From positions 277,596-341,595 of the forward strand of contig JAFPUN010000020.1 in NCBI GenBank assembly GCA_017395365.1: a stretch of 64,000 bases of DNA, read 5' to 3'. How positions within the stretch are numbered: position 1 is the first letter of the stretch; each line of letters opens with the position of its first letter. Positions 8,073 through 17,867 of this stretch are shown in pieces. The translations under genes were made by a program, and so were the position numbers. This DNA is from Bacteroidales bacterium. GTDB taxonomy: Bacteria > Bacteroidota > Bacteroidia > Bacteroidales > F082. The notes under the pieces are model-generated. The model was not told the DNA's origin and did not search any database. It saw nothing but the letters and a program-made list of their open reading frames with translations.

Positions 8073-9080
8073 TTATGCCTGCTCCAACTTGTCATTTGAG
8101 CCCAAGACATTGATGATCTTGTGCTCATAGAGTTTCTTCATGCTGTCGCGGGCGGGGCCGAGGTACTTGCGCGGGTCGAACTCGGCGGGCTTCTCGGCCA
8201 AGGCCTTGCGGATGGCGGCGGTCATGGCGAGGCGGCTGTCACTGTCGATGTTGATCTTGCAGACGGCGCTCTTGGCGGCCTTGCGCAGCTGCTCCTCGGG
8301 GATGCCCACGGCGGCCTTCAGCGAACCACCATATTGATTAATGGTGTCCACTTCGTCTTGCGGCACCGACGACGAGCCGTGCAGCACGATGGGGAAGCCG
8401 GGTAGTTTCTTCTCGATGGCTTCAAGCACGTCGAAGGCCAACGGAGGCGGCACGAGACGACCCGTGACGGGGTCGACGGTGCACTGCTCGGGAGTGAACT
8501 TGTAGGCGCCGTGCGAGGTGCCAATCGAGATGGCTAAGGAGTCGACGCCGGTCTTGGTCACGAAGTCGATGACTTCCTCGGGCTTGGTGTAGTGGCTTTC
8601 GGCGGCGGAGACTTCTTCCTCAACACCGGCCAAAACGCCCAATTCGCCTTCTACGGTCACATCGTACTGGTGTGCGTAGTCGACGACCTTTCTCGTCAAG
8701 GCCACGTTTTCGTCATAGGGCAGGGCCGAGCCGTCGATCATCACCGACGAGAAGCCCATGTCAATGCACGACTTGCACAGTTCAAACGAGTCGCCGTGGT
8801 CGAGGTGAAGCACGATTTCAGGATGGGCGCAGCCCAGCTCCTTGGCGTATTCCACGGCACCTTGGGCCATGTAGCGCAGCAGGGTCTGGTTGGCGTAGTT
8901 GCGCGCGCCTTTCGACACTTGCAGGATGACGGGCGACTTGGTCTCGACGGCAGCCATGATGATGGCCTGCATCTGTTCCATATTGTTGAAGTTGAAGGCT
9001 GGGATGGCATAGCCGCCATCAACCGCCTTGGCGAACATTTTACGGGTGTTCACGAGCCCTAATTCTTTGTAGCTTACCAT
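8073..9080 (-). CDS. fba: Class II fructose-1,6-bisphosphate aldolase
   Basis: 335 residues, full length. Zinc-dependent aldolase cleaving fructose 1,6-bisphosphate to dihydroxyacetone phosphate and glyceraldehyde 3-phosphate in glycolysis and gluconeogenesis. The metal-binding motif HLDHGDSFE and the catalytic region VEGELGVLAG, followed by an acidic loop EEEVSAAE, are characteristic of class II. The terminal domain with SIGTSHGAYKF and LHGSSSVP completes the phosphate-binding sites. A terminator follows at once. The nearest promoter-like box on this strand is about 220 bases upstream. Confidence 0.95.
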   Translation of the reverse strand: MVSYKELGLVNTRKMFAKAVDGGYAIPAFNFNNMEQMQAIIMAAVETKSPVILQVSKGARNYANQTLLRYMAQGAVEYAKELGCAHPEIVLHLDHGDSFELCKSCIDMGFSSVMIDGSALPYDENVALTRKVVDYAHQYDVTVEGELGVLAGVEEEVSAAESHYTKPEEVIDFVTKTGVDSLAISIGTSHGAYKFTPEQCTVDPVTGRLVPPPLAFDVLEAIEKKLPGFPIVLHGSSSVPQDEVDTINQYGGSLKAAVGIPEEQLRKAAKSAVCKINIDSDSRLAMTAAIRKALAEKPAEFDPRKYLGPARDSMKKLYEHKIINVLGSNDKLEQA

Positions 9081-9327
9081 ATTGTATCGTTTAATTAACT
9101 TATGTTGAATCTTCGATTTGTTGATTGTTTAATCGTTGAAATGATAATTCGACGTAGTCAATTGTTGGTGGCCGATGGCTTATGGCTGATGACTATGGCT
9201 CGCTTTCCCTTCGTAGGAGATTGCGGATCAAGTCCGCAATGACAGCCTCGGGTAAGGCGAACCATAGGCCATTGGCTATCGGCCATAGTTAATCACGGCA
9301 AAAATAGGAAATACTTCCTTTTCTTCG
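9081..9327. repeat. Intergenic region with REP-like palindromes
   Basis: No gene. It holds a palindrome with ATTGCGGAT and ATCAAGTCCGCAAT arms (about 9220-9241), of a type repeated elsewhere in this window. Degenerate GGCCGATGGC / GCTATCGGCC units lie on both sides (about 9170-9190 and 9266-9290). A minus-strand TATTTTTG (9299-9306) may be the distant fba promoter, which would put the repeats in its 5' leader. Confidence 0.5.
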
Positions 9328-12300
9328 TCACCTGACGCTCACTTTCTTTGAACAACTGCCGTTTTCGGTGCTCAATTTGACGATATAGAGCCCCGAAACA
9401 AGGTGACTTAAATCCAAGGAAACCGCCGCGCCTTGTAGCAAACGGCCTGTGTTTTTCGCCATCATCCGTTCGCCCAACAGGTTGTAGACTTCAATGATGG
9501 CCTTGCCTTGCAGCGTCTCTCCAAAGACGATGTTGACCTTTCCTTCGGTGGGGTTGGGGAAGAGCTCGAAGTCGATGGAGTGCCATTCGGGAGTGGAATA
9601 CCCGATGAGGCTGATGTGTTTACTGACGGATTCGCATCCGTTGTTGGCCCAAGCCCAAAGGGTCACTTCGGCATCGCCCTCCTGCTGGTTCCAAAGGATG
9701 TCGATGGCATCTCCGAAACCATAGATAATGCCTGCACTGGCTGGCTCAAGATACCATGAGTGCTGCATGCCTTCCGGGTTTTCATTAGCATAGTGGCTGA
9801 TGGGATTGTTGTATTTGTTGACCACGCTGTCGCCTGCTATCTCACCCAAAATGACATCATTCGCGAAACGGATTTGCGTGGTGCTGACGATGGTGTCATT
9901 GCCAAAGGCGGTAAGCGTCAGATGGACGTTGCCGTTTTCTATGTCTTGGTTTCCAGGATAATAGAAAGGATTGGCTACGGTGTCGTAATCGAAATGGCCG
10001 TCGCCGTCGGTGGCCCATTGTATGGCATCGCAATCGTAAGCATAGGCCTCGAAGAGGACGATGAAATCCTGGCCGCAGGTAATGATGTCGTCTCCTGCAT
10101 AGGCGATGGTGGTATGACTCGGCGGGAAGCAAATGTTGTCCAATCGGGCTTGTGCGCTGCTTTCATGGTTTTTCAAATATGTGAAACTGAATACTCCTCC
10201 GCCGTTATTCAGGGTTAACTCGGCATATTGCCATTCTTTGGAGGAGAAAAGAGCCTCCTCGTTGCTGTATTTGAAGCGCAGTTGCTCTTCGTCGTCGGTT
10301 TTGAACTGGAACGAGACCTTGACATTGTGCTCGATGGAATGGTCTTTTAATCTACAAATTAGCAATGATTTGTGTGTTGTGTCGGCTTGCGCGACGAAGC
10401 AGCGGTCTCCTTCGTAGGCTTCATCGTCGCTATAAACCCAGCGGTAGCTTCCGGAATTGGACCATTGCAATAGGGGATTCAGCGTGTCAGTCTCGAAGTT
10501 CTCAAAAACGCCACCGTATTGTACGATGGTGTCGAGCCAGGGGTGGTGCTCCAAGTGTTGCACGGTAAAGTGCGTCTGCAACCAAGCCCCCGTGATCGTA
10601 TTTGGAGTGGTGTTCAAATCAAATGTGAAGCTGTGGGTCTCATTAGGTTCCAACCCTTGCTGTTGGAGTTGTGGGTTCTCCACCTCTACGAATGGGGCTT
10701 TGATGTCCAAGCTGGCCAGAAGCAAGCCTGCAGCCGAATGGCCTTTGTTGGTTACGGTGAAAGCAAGTTTCGACTTGCCATCGGTGGCGATATGCGTCGA
10801 AGGGTCGCCATTCGCCGTCATGGACTGGTGCTCGGGCTCGATGCAGAGCACTGGGGCGTTGGCTTCGATGACAATTCTATCGAAATGCGCGTTTTGGCCT
10901 TCGTTGAATTGCACCATGAAGGGAAGCAGGGTCTGGTCAGGCACATCGGGCAATACCTTGATGCGGAAGGCATCGTGCAGGGTGAGTTCTGCGTCAGGCT
11001 CGATATGAGGATAGTCAGCCGTTCCTTGTAGGATCTCGACATAGGGCGATTCGCAAAGCAAGGTGACTTGTCCGCCGTTGGAGGCCACGGTACTGCTGTT
11101 GTGTATCGTAATCCCGATGGTGGCAGTCTCGCCATAGTCGAGCTGTCCGTTGCCGTCTTGGTCATGTAGCTCTGACGCTTTCATGTAGACATTGGGCTGT
11201 TGGGCCGAAACGACGGTGACGGTTTGCTCATAGCGGAAACGGTTTTGCTTGGTGACCGTGACCAAAAACTGCGTTCCGACTTCCATCTGTGGAAGTGTGA
11301 GGCTCTGGCGTTGTCCTGTGGCTATTGCCGCTTGTTGGAACTCACCGTCGCGTGAAATGCAGACCAAGGCATCTTCTTCGGCGGTGAATTCATACTGCCA
11401 CTGGTCGTCGGGATGGAAGGGCGGGACTTCAAGGCTCATCTGTTGGGGTACCTCGGTGTAAAGGTTGAGGTAAGCCTCGCCAAGATAATGGAACACATTG
11501 TGTGTGTCGGTGATGCGACTCGGCCACCAATCTGCCATGAAGGCCCCTTGCGTGAGGAAGAGCTTGCCCGCGACCAAGGCATAGGAAGGTCTTGCAAAAG
11601 CGGGCTCGCTGGAACTTCCCATGGTGGGCATGAAGTTAGGCCAAATATAGTCGAGGAAGCCCCATGTGAGCCGGTCGTTGTAATGGGAACGCGTGACGGT
11701 GGTGGCGCCGATACCTCCCAACGCGCCTACAGGGACATTGCAGAACTCTGCGATGATGGAACGACTCATCCAAACGGAATAGAGGAGGGAATAGGAAAAT
11801 TGGTAACACGCCGCGTCGCAGCCTATGGAGAGGATAAAGGTGGGGTTGACATTGTTAAGGAATTGGGCGTCATAAGTGGAGAAATAAGGGCAACACCAAT
11901 AATCGCTGGCCGAATGGTCGCGATAAAGGGTCAGGAAGGTCTCCTCGTTGAGTGCATTGATCAGCAATTGGGAGTCCTCTCGGGTTACCCAATGGTTGAG
12001 TCCTCTTGGATTGGCGGGGACGTAGTTCTGCCCGTTCGGACCGAAATAGTCTACTACGGCATCGGTGTTTTGTCCTGTCGACCATACCGAATCGGGGCGG
12101 GGAAGGGTCTCGTCATACATCATGTATAGGTTGGTCGGATGCTTGCCGAGTTTGTCGCGGCAAAAGCCGTCGACCATCTGCGAGGTGAGCAGGAACCATT
12201 TGTTCTCTTCGTGGCCTGCCGTGATGACTGGGTGGTCGTAATAATGGGGGTCGACCGTTGGATGGGTCTCGTATTCGATGAGCTTTTGGATTTGCAGTTG

Positions 12301-13452
12301 GTACTCGTTCAGGAAGAAGGCGGGCAGTCTGCTGATGGCCATGTCGGGGATGCTGTCGTCGTTCATGTCGACATAGGGATTGTCGGAATAGTAAGTGAAG
12401 TCCTTGATGGTGCCGTTCTCATAGTCATACTTGAGGAAGATGAGCGGGAATCCAGGGATGCCCGTATAGCCTTCGCTATAGGTCGGAGGCCAGTTCGAGA
12501 TTAAGGTGTCGTTCATGCCCCCGAAGAGCATCACGGCCGCGGGTGGAATGAGCCAGTTGTCGTAGGCGTTGTGGATATAGCCTTTGATGGCGTCGGGGTA
12601 GTTGCCGCCGCATTCCGTGATGGTGACCACCTTGGTGAGTACGCCTTGCTTGTTGCGGAAACGCCGCAGGGTGTCGGCCCAAGCCAGGATGCTGTCGTCG
12701 TCGGGCGCTATGATAAGGTATTCGCAGCCTATGTCGAGTTTGTTCTCGGAATTGTTCAGGAGGTCGTAGTAATGCGCCTCGGGCAGCATGTCGGCGTTGA
12801 TGACCAGGTCGCGTAAGATGTGGTCCCAGTCGGGGTTGCGGTAGCGGGCCTCGCCAAACTGTCCGTTGCCCCCTTCAAAACGCACTTCGATGTCCATGTC
12901 ATAGATGACTTCCAACGTTTTGCGTACAGGGTTGTAGCGGAAAGGTGTCACATTGAGCAGAACCACATCCAAGCCTCTGATTTGGGTGCTTTGGGCGATA
13001 TCCACGTTGTTACTGGGAAAGTCCGCATCCTTGCCAAAGACGCTCATGTCCTTACGGATGGCAGGTACTCCCGACTGTCGGTTCATCTGCAACTCTGCCA
13101 CAGGCAGCAAGTCGATGCTGTCCAACACCCTCGATGCCTTCTTGCTCACTTCGATGCTTACTTTCGCGCCTTGTGGCACAGCGATGTAATAGTTCTCGAA
13201 AGGGAGGTTGGGCAGGCCCTCGGCGGTGGACCCGAAACTGCCTTTCAGCGTGATCTCCTGTCCCCGATATACTCCGTTTTCAACGTCGGCAATGCCGATT
13301 TCCGAGATGGAGTAATGCAGCGAGAGGCCTGTTGGTGTGCTGCTTTCGATGCTTATCCCTTGAGGTGTATCGGTGCGGAAACGATAGGTCTCTTGGGCAT
13401 TGGTGATGACGAAGGTCAATATGAAAGTAAAAAGGGTAAAAAGTCGTTTCAT
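9328..13452 (-). CDS. Large secreted C25 (gingipain-like) cysteine peptidase, T9SS substrate
   Basis: 1374 residues. A Sec signal peptide ends NAQ at about 20. Residues 30-220 form the propeptide-like N-terminal domain. The C25 peptidase domain spans about 230-660, with candidate catalytic His513 (LYRDHSASDYW) and Cys545 (ILSIGCDAACY). In family members the His is normally preceded by Gly; here it is Asp. About 500 extra residues follow: beta-sandwich repeats, a MAM/jelly-roll-like segment near 990-1130 and a PKD-like part. A type IX sorting domain (FELFPNPTEGKV ... YIVKL) ends the protein at about 1294-1374. It should be exported and attached to the cell surface. A shorter paralogue lies directly upstream. 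Confidence 0.85.
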   Translation of the reverse strand: MKRLFTLFTFILTFVITNAQETYRFRTDTPQGISIESSTPTGLSLHYSISEIGIADVENGVYRGQEITLKGSFGSTAEGLPNLPFENYYIAVPQGAKVSIEVSKKASRVLDSIDLLPVAELQMNRQSGVPAIRKDMSVFGKDADFPSNNVDIAQSTQIRGLDVVLLNVTPFRYNPVRKTLEVIYDMDIEVRFEGGNGQFGEARYRNPDWDHILRDLVINADMLPEAHYYDLLNNSENKLDIGCEYLIIAPDDDSILAWADTLRRFRNKQGVLTKVVTITECGGNYPDAIKGYIHNAYDNWLIPPAAVMLFGGMNDTLISNWPPTYSEGYTGIPGFPLIFLKYDYENGTIKDFTYYSDNPYVDMNDDSIPDMAISRLPAFFLNEYQLQIQKLIEYETHPTVDPHYYDHPVITAGHEENKWFLLTSQMVDGFCRDKLGKHPTNLYMMYDETLPRPDSVWSTGQNTDAVVDYFGPNGQNYVPANPRGLNHWVTREDSQLLINALNEETFLTLYRDHSASDYWCCPYFSTYDAQFLNNVNPTFILSIGCDAACYQFSYSLLYSVWMSRSIIAEFCNVPVGALGGIGATTVTRSHYNDRLTWGFLDYIWPNFMPTMGSSSEPAFARPSYALVAGKLFLTQGAFMADWWPSRITDTHNVFHYLGEAYLNLYTEVPQQMSLEVPPFHPDDQWQYEFTAEEDALVCISRDGEFQQAAIATGQRQSLTLPQMEVGTQFLVTVTKQNRFRYEQTVTVVSAQQPNVYMKASELHDQDGNGQLDYGETATIGITIHNSSTVASNGGQVTLLCESPYVEILQGTADYPHIEPDAELTLHDAFRIKVLPDVPDQTLLPFMVQFNEGQNAHFDRIVIEANAPVLCIEPEHQSMTANGDPSTHIATDGKSKLAFTVTNKGHSAAGLLLASLDIKAPFVEVENPQLQQQGLEPNETHSFTFDLNTTPNTITGAWLQTHFTVQHLEHHPWLDTIVQYGGVFENFETDTLNPLLQWSNSGSYRWVYSDDEAYEGDRCFVAQADTTHKSLLICRLKDHSIEHNVKVSFQFKTDDEEQLRFKYSNEEALFSSKEWQYAELTLNNGGGVFSFTYLKNHESSAQARLDNICFPPSHTTIAYAGDDIITCGQDFIVLFEAYAYDCDAIQWATDGDGHFDYDTVANPFYYPGNQDIENGNVHLTLTAFGNDTIVSTTQIRFANDVILGEIAGDSVVNKYNNPISHYANENPEGMQHSWYLEPASAGIIYGFGDAIDILWNQQEGDAEVTLWAWANNGCESVSKHISLIGYSTPEWHSIDFELFPNPTEGKVNIVFGETLQGKAIIEVYNLLGERMMAKNTGRLLQGAAVSLDLSHLVSGLYIVKLSTENGSCSKKVSVR

Positions 13453-13477
13453 AGCGATAAAAGTATGTTTCAGATGG

Positions 13478-13507
13478 CAAATTTACAAATTTTTAAAAAT
13501 ATGTCAA
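13478..13507 (-). promoter_or_regulatory. Promoter of the long C25 peptidase gene
   Basis: Minus strand TTG (13505-13507), 19 bases, then TAAATTTG (13478-13485). This is a good match to the Bacteroidetes consensus, and the ATG lies about 26 bases downstream of the -7 box. Confidence 0.65.
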
Positions 13508-13545
13508 GTGTTTTGACGCATTTTTTTCGATGCTTCTGCAATTTG

Positions 13546-16023
13546 TTATTTGACACTCACTTTTTGGCTCCAGCAGCCTTCGTCGTTACATAGCTTGATG
13601 ATGTAAATGCCTGGTGCGAAATGCTGTAGGTCTATCGTGAGGCTCTCACCTTGTTTTAGGTCTTGTACGGTCTTACTCGTAAGGCGCGTGCCTAGGATGT
13701 TGAACGCTTCGATGGTCGACTTGCCTTGAAAGTCTTGGTCAAAGTTGATGTTGATCTTGCCATCGGTAGGGTGGGGGTAAAGAGAGAAAACAGAGGTGGT
13801 CTTGAATCTGTTTTCGTCCTCGTCTCTTCCAATGACACCTTGAGGGCCACTGTTTGGGATGACGGGAACCTGAAATTCGTAACGGAAGTGGTTTTGTTTA
13901 GTGGCGGTAATAGTAAACCGGTCGCCTTCTTCCAATTGAGGCATAGCGAAGCTATGGGGCTGCCCATTGCTTCTGCAAACACCGATAATCTCGCCATCTC
14001 TCGACAAACAAACTATGGCACCTTCTTCTGCCCTCACCGTGTATTCATTTACTTCCGCCATGCAATATGGTTCATGCTCGATTTGTATGGGTTGAGGCAC
14101 CTCGGTGAAAAGGCAGAGATAGGTCTCTCCCGTGTAGCCGAAAAGGTTCATGGTGGAAAAGTCGACATCTGGCCACCAGTTGGGCAAGAAGACGTGATAG
14201 GCGAAATACTGTTTTGCCGCTGATAGCACATAGGAAGGTCTGACGAATTCTGGTGGCATGTCGCTACCCATATCGGGAAGGAAATCGGGCCAGATGCAAT
14301 CGTAAATTCCCCAAGTAAGTATGTCGTTGAAATAGGAATGGGTGATGGTGGTTGCACCAATGCCACCAACGGCACCACTGTTTTCTTTGATGCAGAAGGC
14401 ATCGATGAGACATCGTTTCCAATTGTCAAAAAGCAAGGTGCTGCAACTAATAGAAAGGACGAAGGTGGGAGGACCGTATATATCAGTTTCGAGGTGATGG
14501 CATGAAAATTGCGGAAACCACCATTGATCCATGTAGGAGTGGCCACGATATAAGGTCAAAAAAGACCCTTCATTGAGCGCGTTACACAACGGCGTCGCGT
14601 CACGCATGTCTCTCCAATCATGCAGTTCGCCGATGGACTGGGGGATGTAATTCTGCCCATTGGGACCAAAATAGTCCATTAGAACGGAGGTGTTGTAGCC
14701 TGTTGACCAAATGGAATCGGGAATGGGGCCCGATTGGACCATGTAAAGGTCGGTGGGATGCTTGCCGAGTTTGTCGCGATAGAAACCATTGATGCTCTGT
14801 GAGCTGATCATGAACCATTTGTTGTCCTCATGACCTGATGAGATGATGGGGTGGTCATAGTAGGCGGCATCAGTGGGAGGGTCGCTTTCATATCGGATGG
14901 TCTTCTCAACAAAGATACGGTATTCGTCCAAGTCTCTCGCGGTCACCCTGCTGATGGTGATGTCTGCTATGCTGTCGTAGTTCATGTCACAATAGGGATA
15001 ATCGGTGGGATATGAGTGCGCTTGATAGGGAGGGTCTGGGATTGTGGTCTGATGGCATGATTCAATGATGTTATCGATGCCATAGTCGCTTGCAAAAATA
15101 AGGACAGCGGCTGGCGGAATTGCCCAATTGTTGTAAGCGTTGTGTAGGTAGTTGCTAATGTTGAAGTATCTGTTGCCTCCACATTCCGATACGGTGGCCA
15201 CTTTCGTCGAGATGCCTTGCTTGGTGCGGAAGGCTTTCAGCGTGTCGGCCCAGGCTAAGATGTTGGGGTCGTCAGGAGAGATGATGAGGTATTCCCATCC
15301 ATCTTCATCACGATCTCGAACCTCTTTGACTAAGCTGTAGTAGTCTACTGAAGGGATCATGTTTTTGTTGATAACGAGATTGCGGAGGATATGCGTCCAA
15401 TCTGGGTTGAAATAACGGCTTTCTCCAAATTGCCCGTTGCCGCCTTCGAAACTGAGGTCAATGTCAATGTCGTAAATCACTTCCAAGGTCTTTCTCACAG
15501 GATTGTATCGGAATGGCGTCACACTGAGCAGTACCACATCGAGGCTGCGTATTTGTTTGGGTGCCGAAAGCACGATGTTCTCCGTTGGGAAATGGGTGTC
15601 TTTGCCGAATATGTCGGCATCCCAGTGCAACTGAATGTCACCTTCGGTCAAGTCGGTGCAAGCGGGCATCGCTGGGAGCAGTTCGATGTCGGTCAGCATG
15701 GTGCTGGCATTTTCCCTCACATGAAGGCTGACGGTGGCACCTCGTGGAACGGCGACATAGCGATTTACGACGGGCAGATTGGGATGTCCTTCGGCATTGG
15801 GCGCAAACTGCCCTTTCAAAATGATTTCTTTTCCTCTCACCTTGTCGTTTTCGATGGTGGCAATACCTAGTTCCTGAATGGAATAATGTAGCAAAAGGTG
15901 TGTTGCAGTACTGCTTGTCACATTGAGACCTTGAGGTGCATCGGTGCGGAAACGATAGGTCTCTTGGGCATTGATGATGCCGAGGGCTAATATAAATGTA
16001 AGAAGGGTAAAAAGTCGTTTCAT
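13546..16023 (-). CDS. Secreted C25 (gingipain-like) cysteine peptidase, T9SS substrate
   Basis: 825 residues. The signal peptide MKRLFTLLTFILALGIINAQ is nearly the same as in the downstream paralogue, and similarity extends through the peptidase domain. Candidate catalytic residues are His495 (LYRGHSYMDQWW, with the usual Gly-His) and Cys527 (VLSISCSTLLFD). A T9SS type A sorting domain closes the protein (LYPHPTDGKI ... YIIKL, about 747-825). It lacks the 500-residue insert of its neighbour. Expected to be exported by the type IX system and to degrade proteins outside the cell. A promoter of its own precedes it. Confidence 0.87.
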   Translation of the reverse strand: MKRLFTLLTFILALGIINAQETYRFRTDAPQGLNVTSSTATHLLLHYSIQELGIATIENDKVRGKEIILKGQFAPNAEGHPNLPVVNRYVAVPRGATVSLHVRENASTMLTDIELLPAMPACTDLTEGDIQLHWDADIFGKDTHFPTENIVLSAPKQIRSLDVVLLSVTPFRYNPVRKTLEVIYDIDIDLSFEGGNGQFGESRYFNPDWTHILRNLVINKNMIPSVDYYSLVKEVRDRDEDGWEYLIISPDDPNILAWADTLKAFRTKQGISTKVATVSECGGNRYFNISNYLHNAYNNWAIPPAAVLIFASDYGIDNIIESCHQTTIPDPPYQAHSYPTDYPYCDMNYDSIADITISRVTARDLDEYRIFVEKTIRYESDPPTDAAYYDHPIISSGHEDNKWFMISSQSINGFYRDKLGKHPTDLYMVQSGPIPDSIWSTGYNTSVLMDYFGPNGQNYIPQSIGELHDWRDMRDATPLCNALNEGSFLTLYRGHSYMDQWWFPQFSCHHLETDIYGPPTFVLSISCSTLLFDNWKRCLIDAFCIKENSGAVGGIGATTITHSYFNDILTWGIYDCIWPDFLPDMGSDMPPEFVRPSYVLSAAKQYFAYHVFLPNWWPDVDFSTMNLFGYTGETYLCLFTEVPQPIQIEHEPYCMAEVNEYTVRAEEGAIVCLSRDGEIIGVCRSNGQPHSFAMPQLEEGDRFTITATKQNHFRYEFQVPVIPNSGPQGVIGRDEDENRFKTTSVFSLYPHPTDGKININFDQDFQGKSTIEAFNILGTRLTSKTVQDLKQGESLTIDLQHFAPGIYIIKLCNDEGCWSQKVSVK

Positions 16024-16048
16024 GGCGAAAAATGTTTGTTTTAGGCGA

Positions 16049-16078
16049 CAAATATATAAAAATAAAAAAATCCGCCAA
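16049..16078 (-). promoter_or_regulatory. Promoter of the second C25 peptidase gene
   Basis: Minus strand TTG (16076-16078), exactly 19 bases, then TATATTTG (16049-16056). It overlaps the terminator hairpin of the preceding gene. Confidence 0.65.
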
Positions 16079-16098
16079 ACATTTTCGGCGGATTTTTT
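16064..16098. terminator. Bidirectional terminator hairpin
   Basis: AATCCGCC and GGCGGATT pair around a 10-base loop, flanked by an A-run and a T-run. It is placed to end pruA transcription on the minus strand. Confidence 0.7.
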
Positions 16099-16113
16099 TG
16101 GTGTTTTATCGCT

Positions 16114-16140
16114 GTAGAGACGCGGCGCGCCACGTCTCTA
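16114..16140. repeat. REP-like palindrome GTAGAGACG..CGTCTCTAC
   Basis: GTAGAGACG and CGTCTCTAC arms surround a GC-rich centre, directly downstream of the pruA stop. Palindromes of this kind are dispersed repeats in many bacterial genomes. Confidence 0.6.
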
Positions 16141-16151
16141 CCGACAAACGA

Positions 16152-17783
16152 TTAATCTTGAGCCAGGAACGGATACCCGTAAGCGGCAGCAGGAACAAAC
16201 GTGTTCTTGATGGCGCGGGGGCTGGTCCAGCGGATGAGGTTCCACAGGCCACCGGCCTTGTCGTTGGTGCCGCTGGCGCGGGCGCCGCCGAAGGGCTGCA
16301 TGCCGACCACGGCTCCCGTGGGCTTGTCGTTCACATAGTAGTTGCCGGCTGCGTGGCGCAGCTTGTCGTTGGCGATCTTCTGGGCCTTCAGGCAGTTGCC
16401 GAAGAAGGCGCCGGTGAGGGCGTAAGGCGAGCTTTGGTCGCACACGTCCAGCATCTCCTCAAACTTGTTGTCGTCGTAGACGTAGATGGTGATGATGGGT
16501 CCGAAGATCTCTTCCACCATGCTCTCGTAGTTCGGCACCTTGGCGAGGATGACGGTAGGCTCCACGAAGTAACCTACGCTCTTGTCGCAGTTGCCGCCGA
16601 AGACGATTTCGGCGTCAGCGCTGGCTTTGGCGCGGTCGATGTAGCCCTTGCAGTTGTCGAACGAAGCCTCGTCGATGACGGCGTTCACGTAGTTGGTGAA
16701 GTCTTTCACGTCACCCATCTTGATGGTGCTCATCATGTCGCCCACGCGGTTCTTCACGTCGTTCCACATCGAAGCGGGGATGTAGGCACGCGATGCGGCG
16801 GAGCACTTCTGGCCTTGGTATTCGAAGGCGCCACGCACGATGGCCACGGCCACCTCTTGCGGGTCGGCGCTGTTGTGGACGAAGATGAAGTCCTTGCCGC
16901 CGGTTTCACCCACGAGACGAGGATAGGCCTTGTACATGTCAAGGTTCTGTCCGGTGGTCTTCCACAGGCTCTTGAAGGTGGCGGTGCTGCCGGTGAAGTG
17001 GATGGCGTTGAAGTTCTTGTCCTTCAGGGCCACGCCGCTGATCACGCTGCCCTTGCCAGGCAGGAAGTTGACGACGCCAGCGGGAAGGCCGGCTTCCATG
17101 AAGATGCGCATGTCGGTGTAGTTCGACAGCAGGGCGGTCGTCGAGGGTTTCCAGATGGTGGTGTTACCCATCAGGGCAGGGGTCATGTTCAGGTTGGAGG
17201 CGATGGAGGTGAAGTTGAAAGGCGTAATGGCGAACACGAAGCCTTCCAAGGGACGGTATTCGGTGCGGTTCAGCTGGTCGTTGGCCGAAGCGGGCTGCTC
17301 GGCGTAGAGCTTGCTGGCGTAGTGGTTGTTGTAGCGGAAGAAGTCGATGGTCTCGCAGGCGCTGTCGATCTCGGCTTGGAAGCAGTTCTTCGACTGGCCG
17401 AGCATGGTGGCGGCGTTGATGCGGGCGCGGTACTTGGTGGCCAGCATCTCGGCGATGCGTGCCATGATGGCGGCGCGCTCGTCCCAAGGCGTGTTCTCCC
17501 AGTCGTGCTTGGCGGCTTGGGCGGCGTCGATGGCCATGCGGACTTCCTTTTCGCCTACCTTGTGGTAGCGTGCGATGACGTGCTTGTGGTCGTGGGGCAT
17601 CACCACCTCGCCCATGTCGCCCGTGCGGACTTCCTGGCCGTTGATGATGGCGGGGATTTCAACGATTTCGTTGGATTGTCTTTCGAGTTCCTTCTGGAGT
17701 TCGATTCTCTCCGGACTGCCTGGTTTGTAGCTTTTTACAGGCTCGTTGTCCGGCTTCGCAAATGTAATCAGTGCGTTGTTCAT
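16152..17783 (-). CDS. pruA: L-glutamate gamma-semialdehyde (P5C) dehydrogenase
   Basis: 543 residues from the ATG at 17783 (MNNALITFAKP); this length is normal for the long P5CDH family. It oxidises glutamate semialdehyde to glutamate with NAD+, the second step of proline breakdown and a link from arginine/ornithine. The aldehyde dehydrogenase fold shows the catalytic Cys in YQGQKCSA (near 327), the general base Glu in GETGGKD (near 293), and the Asn region ITPFNF. No proline dehydrogenase gene is nearby. A longer upstream reading would run into a REP-like repeat and is unlikely. Confidence 0.94.
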   Translation of the reverse strand: MNNALITFAKPDNEPVKSYKPGSPERIELQKELERQSNEIVEIPAIINGQEVRTGDMGEVVMPHDHKHVIARYHKVGEKEVRMAIDAAQAAKHDWENTPWDERAAIMARIAEMLATKYRARINAATMLGQSKNCFQAEIDSACETIDFFRYNNHYASKLYAEQPASANDQLNRTEYRPLEGFVFAITPFNFTSIASNLNMTPALMGNTTIWKPSTTALLSNYTDMRIFMEAGLPAGVVNFLPGKGSVISGVALKDKNFNAIHFTGSTATFKSLWKTTGQNLDMYKAYPRLVGETGGKDFIFVHNSADPQEVAVAIVRGAFEYQGQKCSAASRAYIPASMWNDVKNRVGDMMSTIKMGDVKDFTNYVNAVIDEASFDNCKGYIDRAKASADAEIVFGGNCDKSVGYFVEPTVILAKVPNYESMVEEIFGPIITIYVYDDNKFEEMLDVCDQSSPYALTGAFFGNCLKAQKIANDKLRHAAGNYYVNDKPTGAVVGMQPFGGARASGTNDKAGGLWNLIRWTSPRAIKNTFVPAAAYGYPFLAQD

Positions 17784-17828
17784 TATTTGTGATTTAAAGA
17801 TTTGAAGATTTAAAATTTCAAGATTACG

Positions 17829-17862
17829 GTCGCTTCGCGTCATTGCGAGGAACGAAGCAATC
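17829..17862. repeat. REP-like repeat (CATTGCGAGG type)
   Basis: CGCTTCGCGTCATTGCGAGG followed by AACGAAGCAATCT forms an imperfect hairpin. The same element occurs inverted at 63597-63636. Confidence 0.55.
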
Positions 17863-17867
17863 TAGGG

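Noticed and set aside
16032-17792. Long open frame on the plus strand across pruA
   Set aside because: Antisense shadow of a GC-rich conserved gene; the minus strand gives a full aldehyde dehydrogenase with all catalytic residues.
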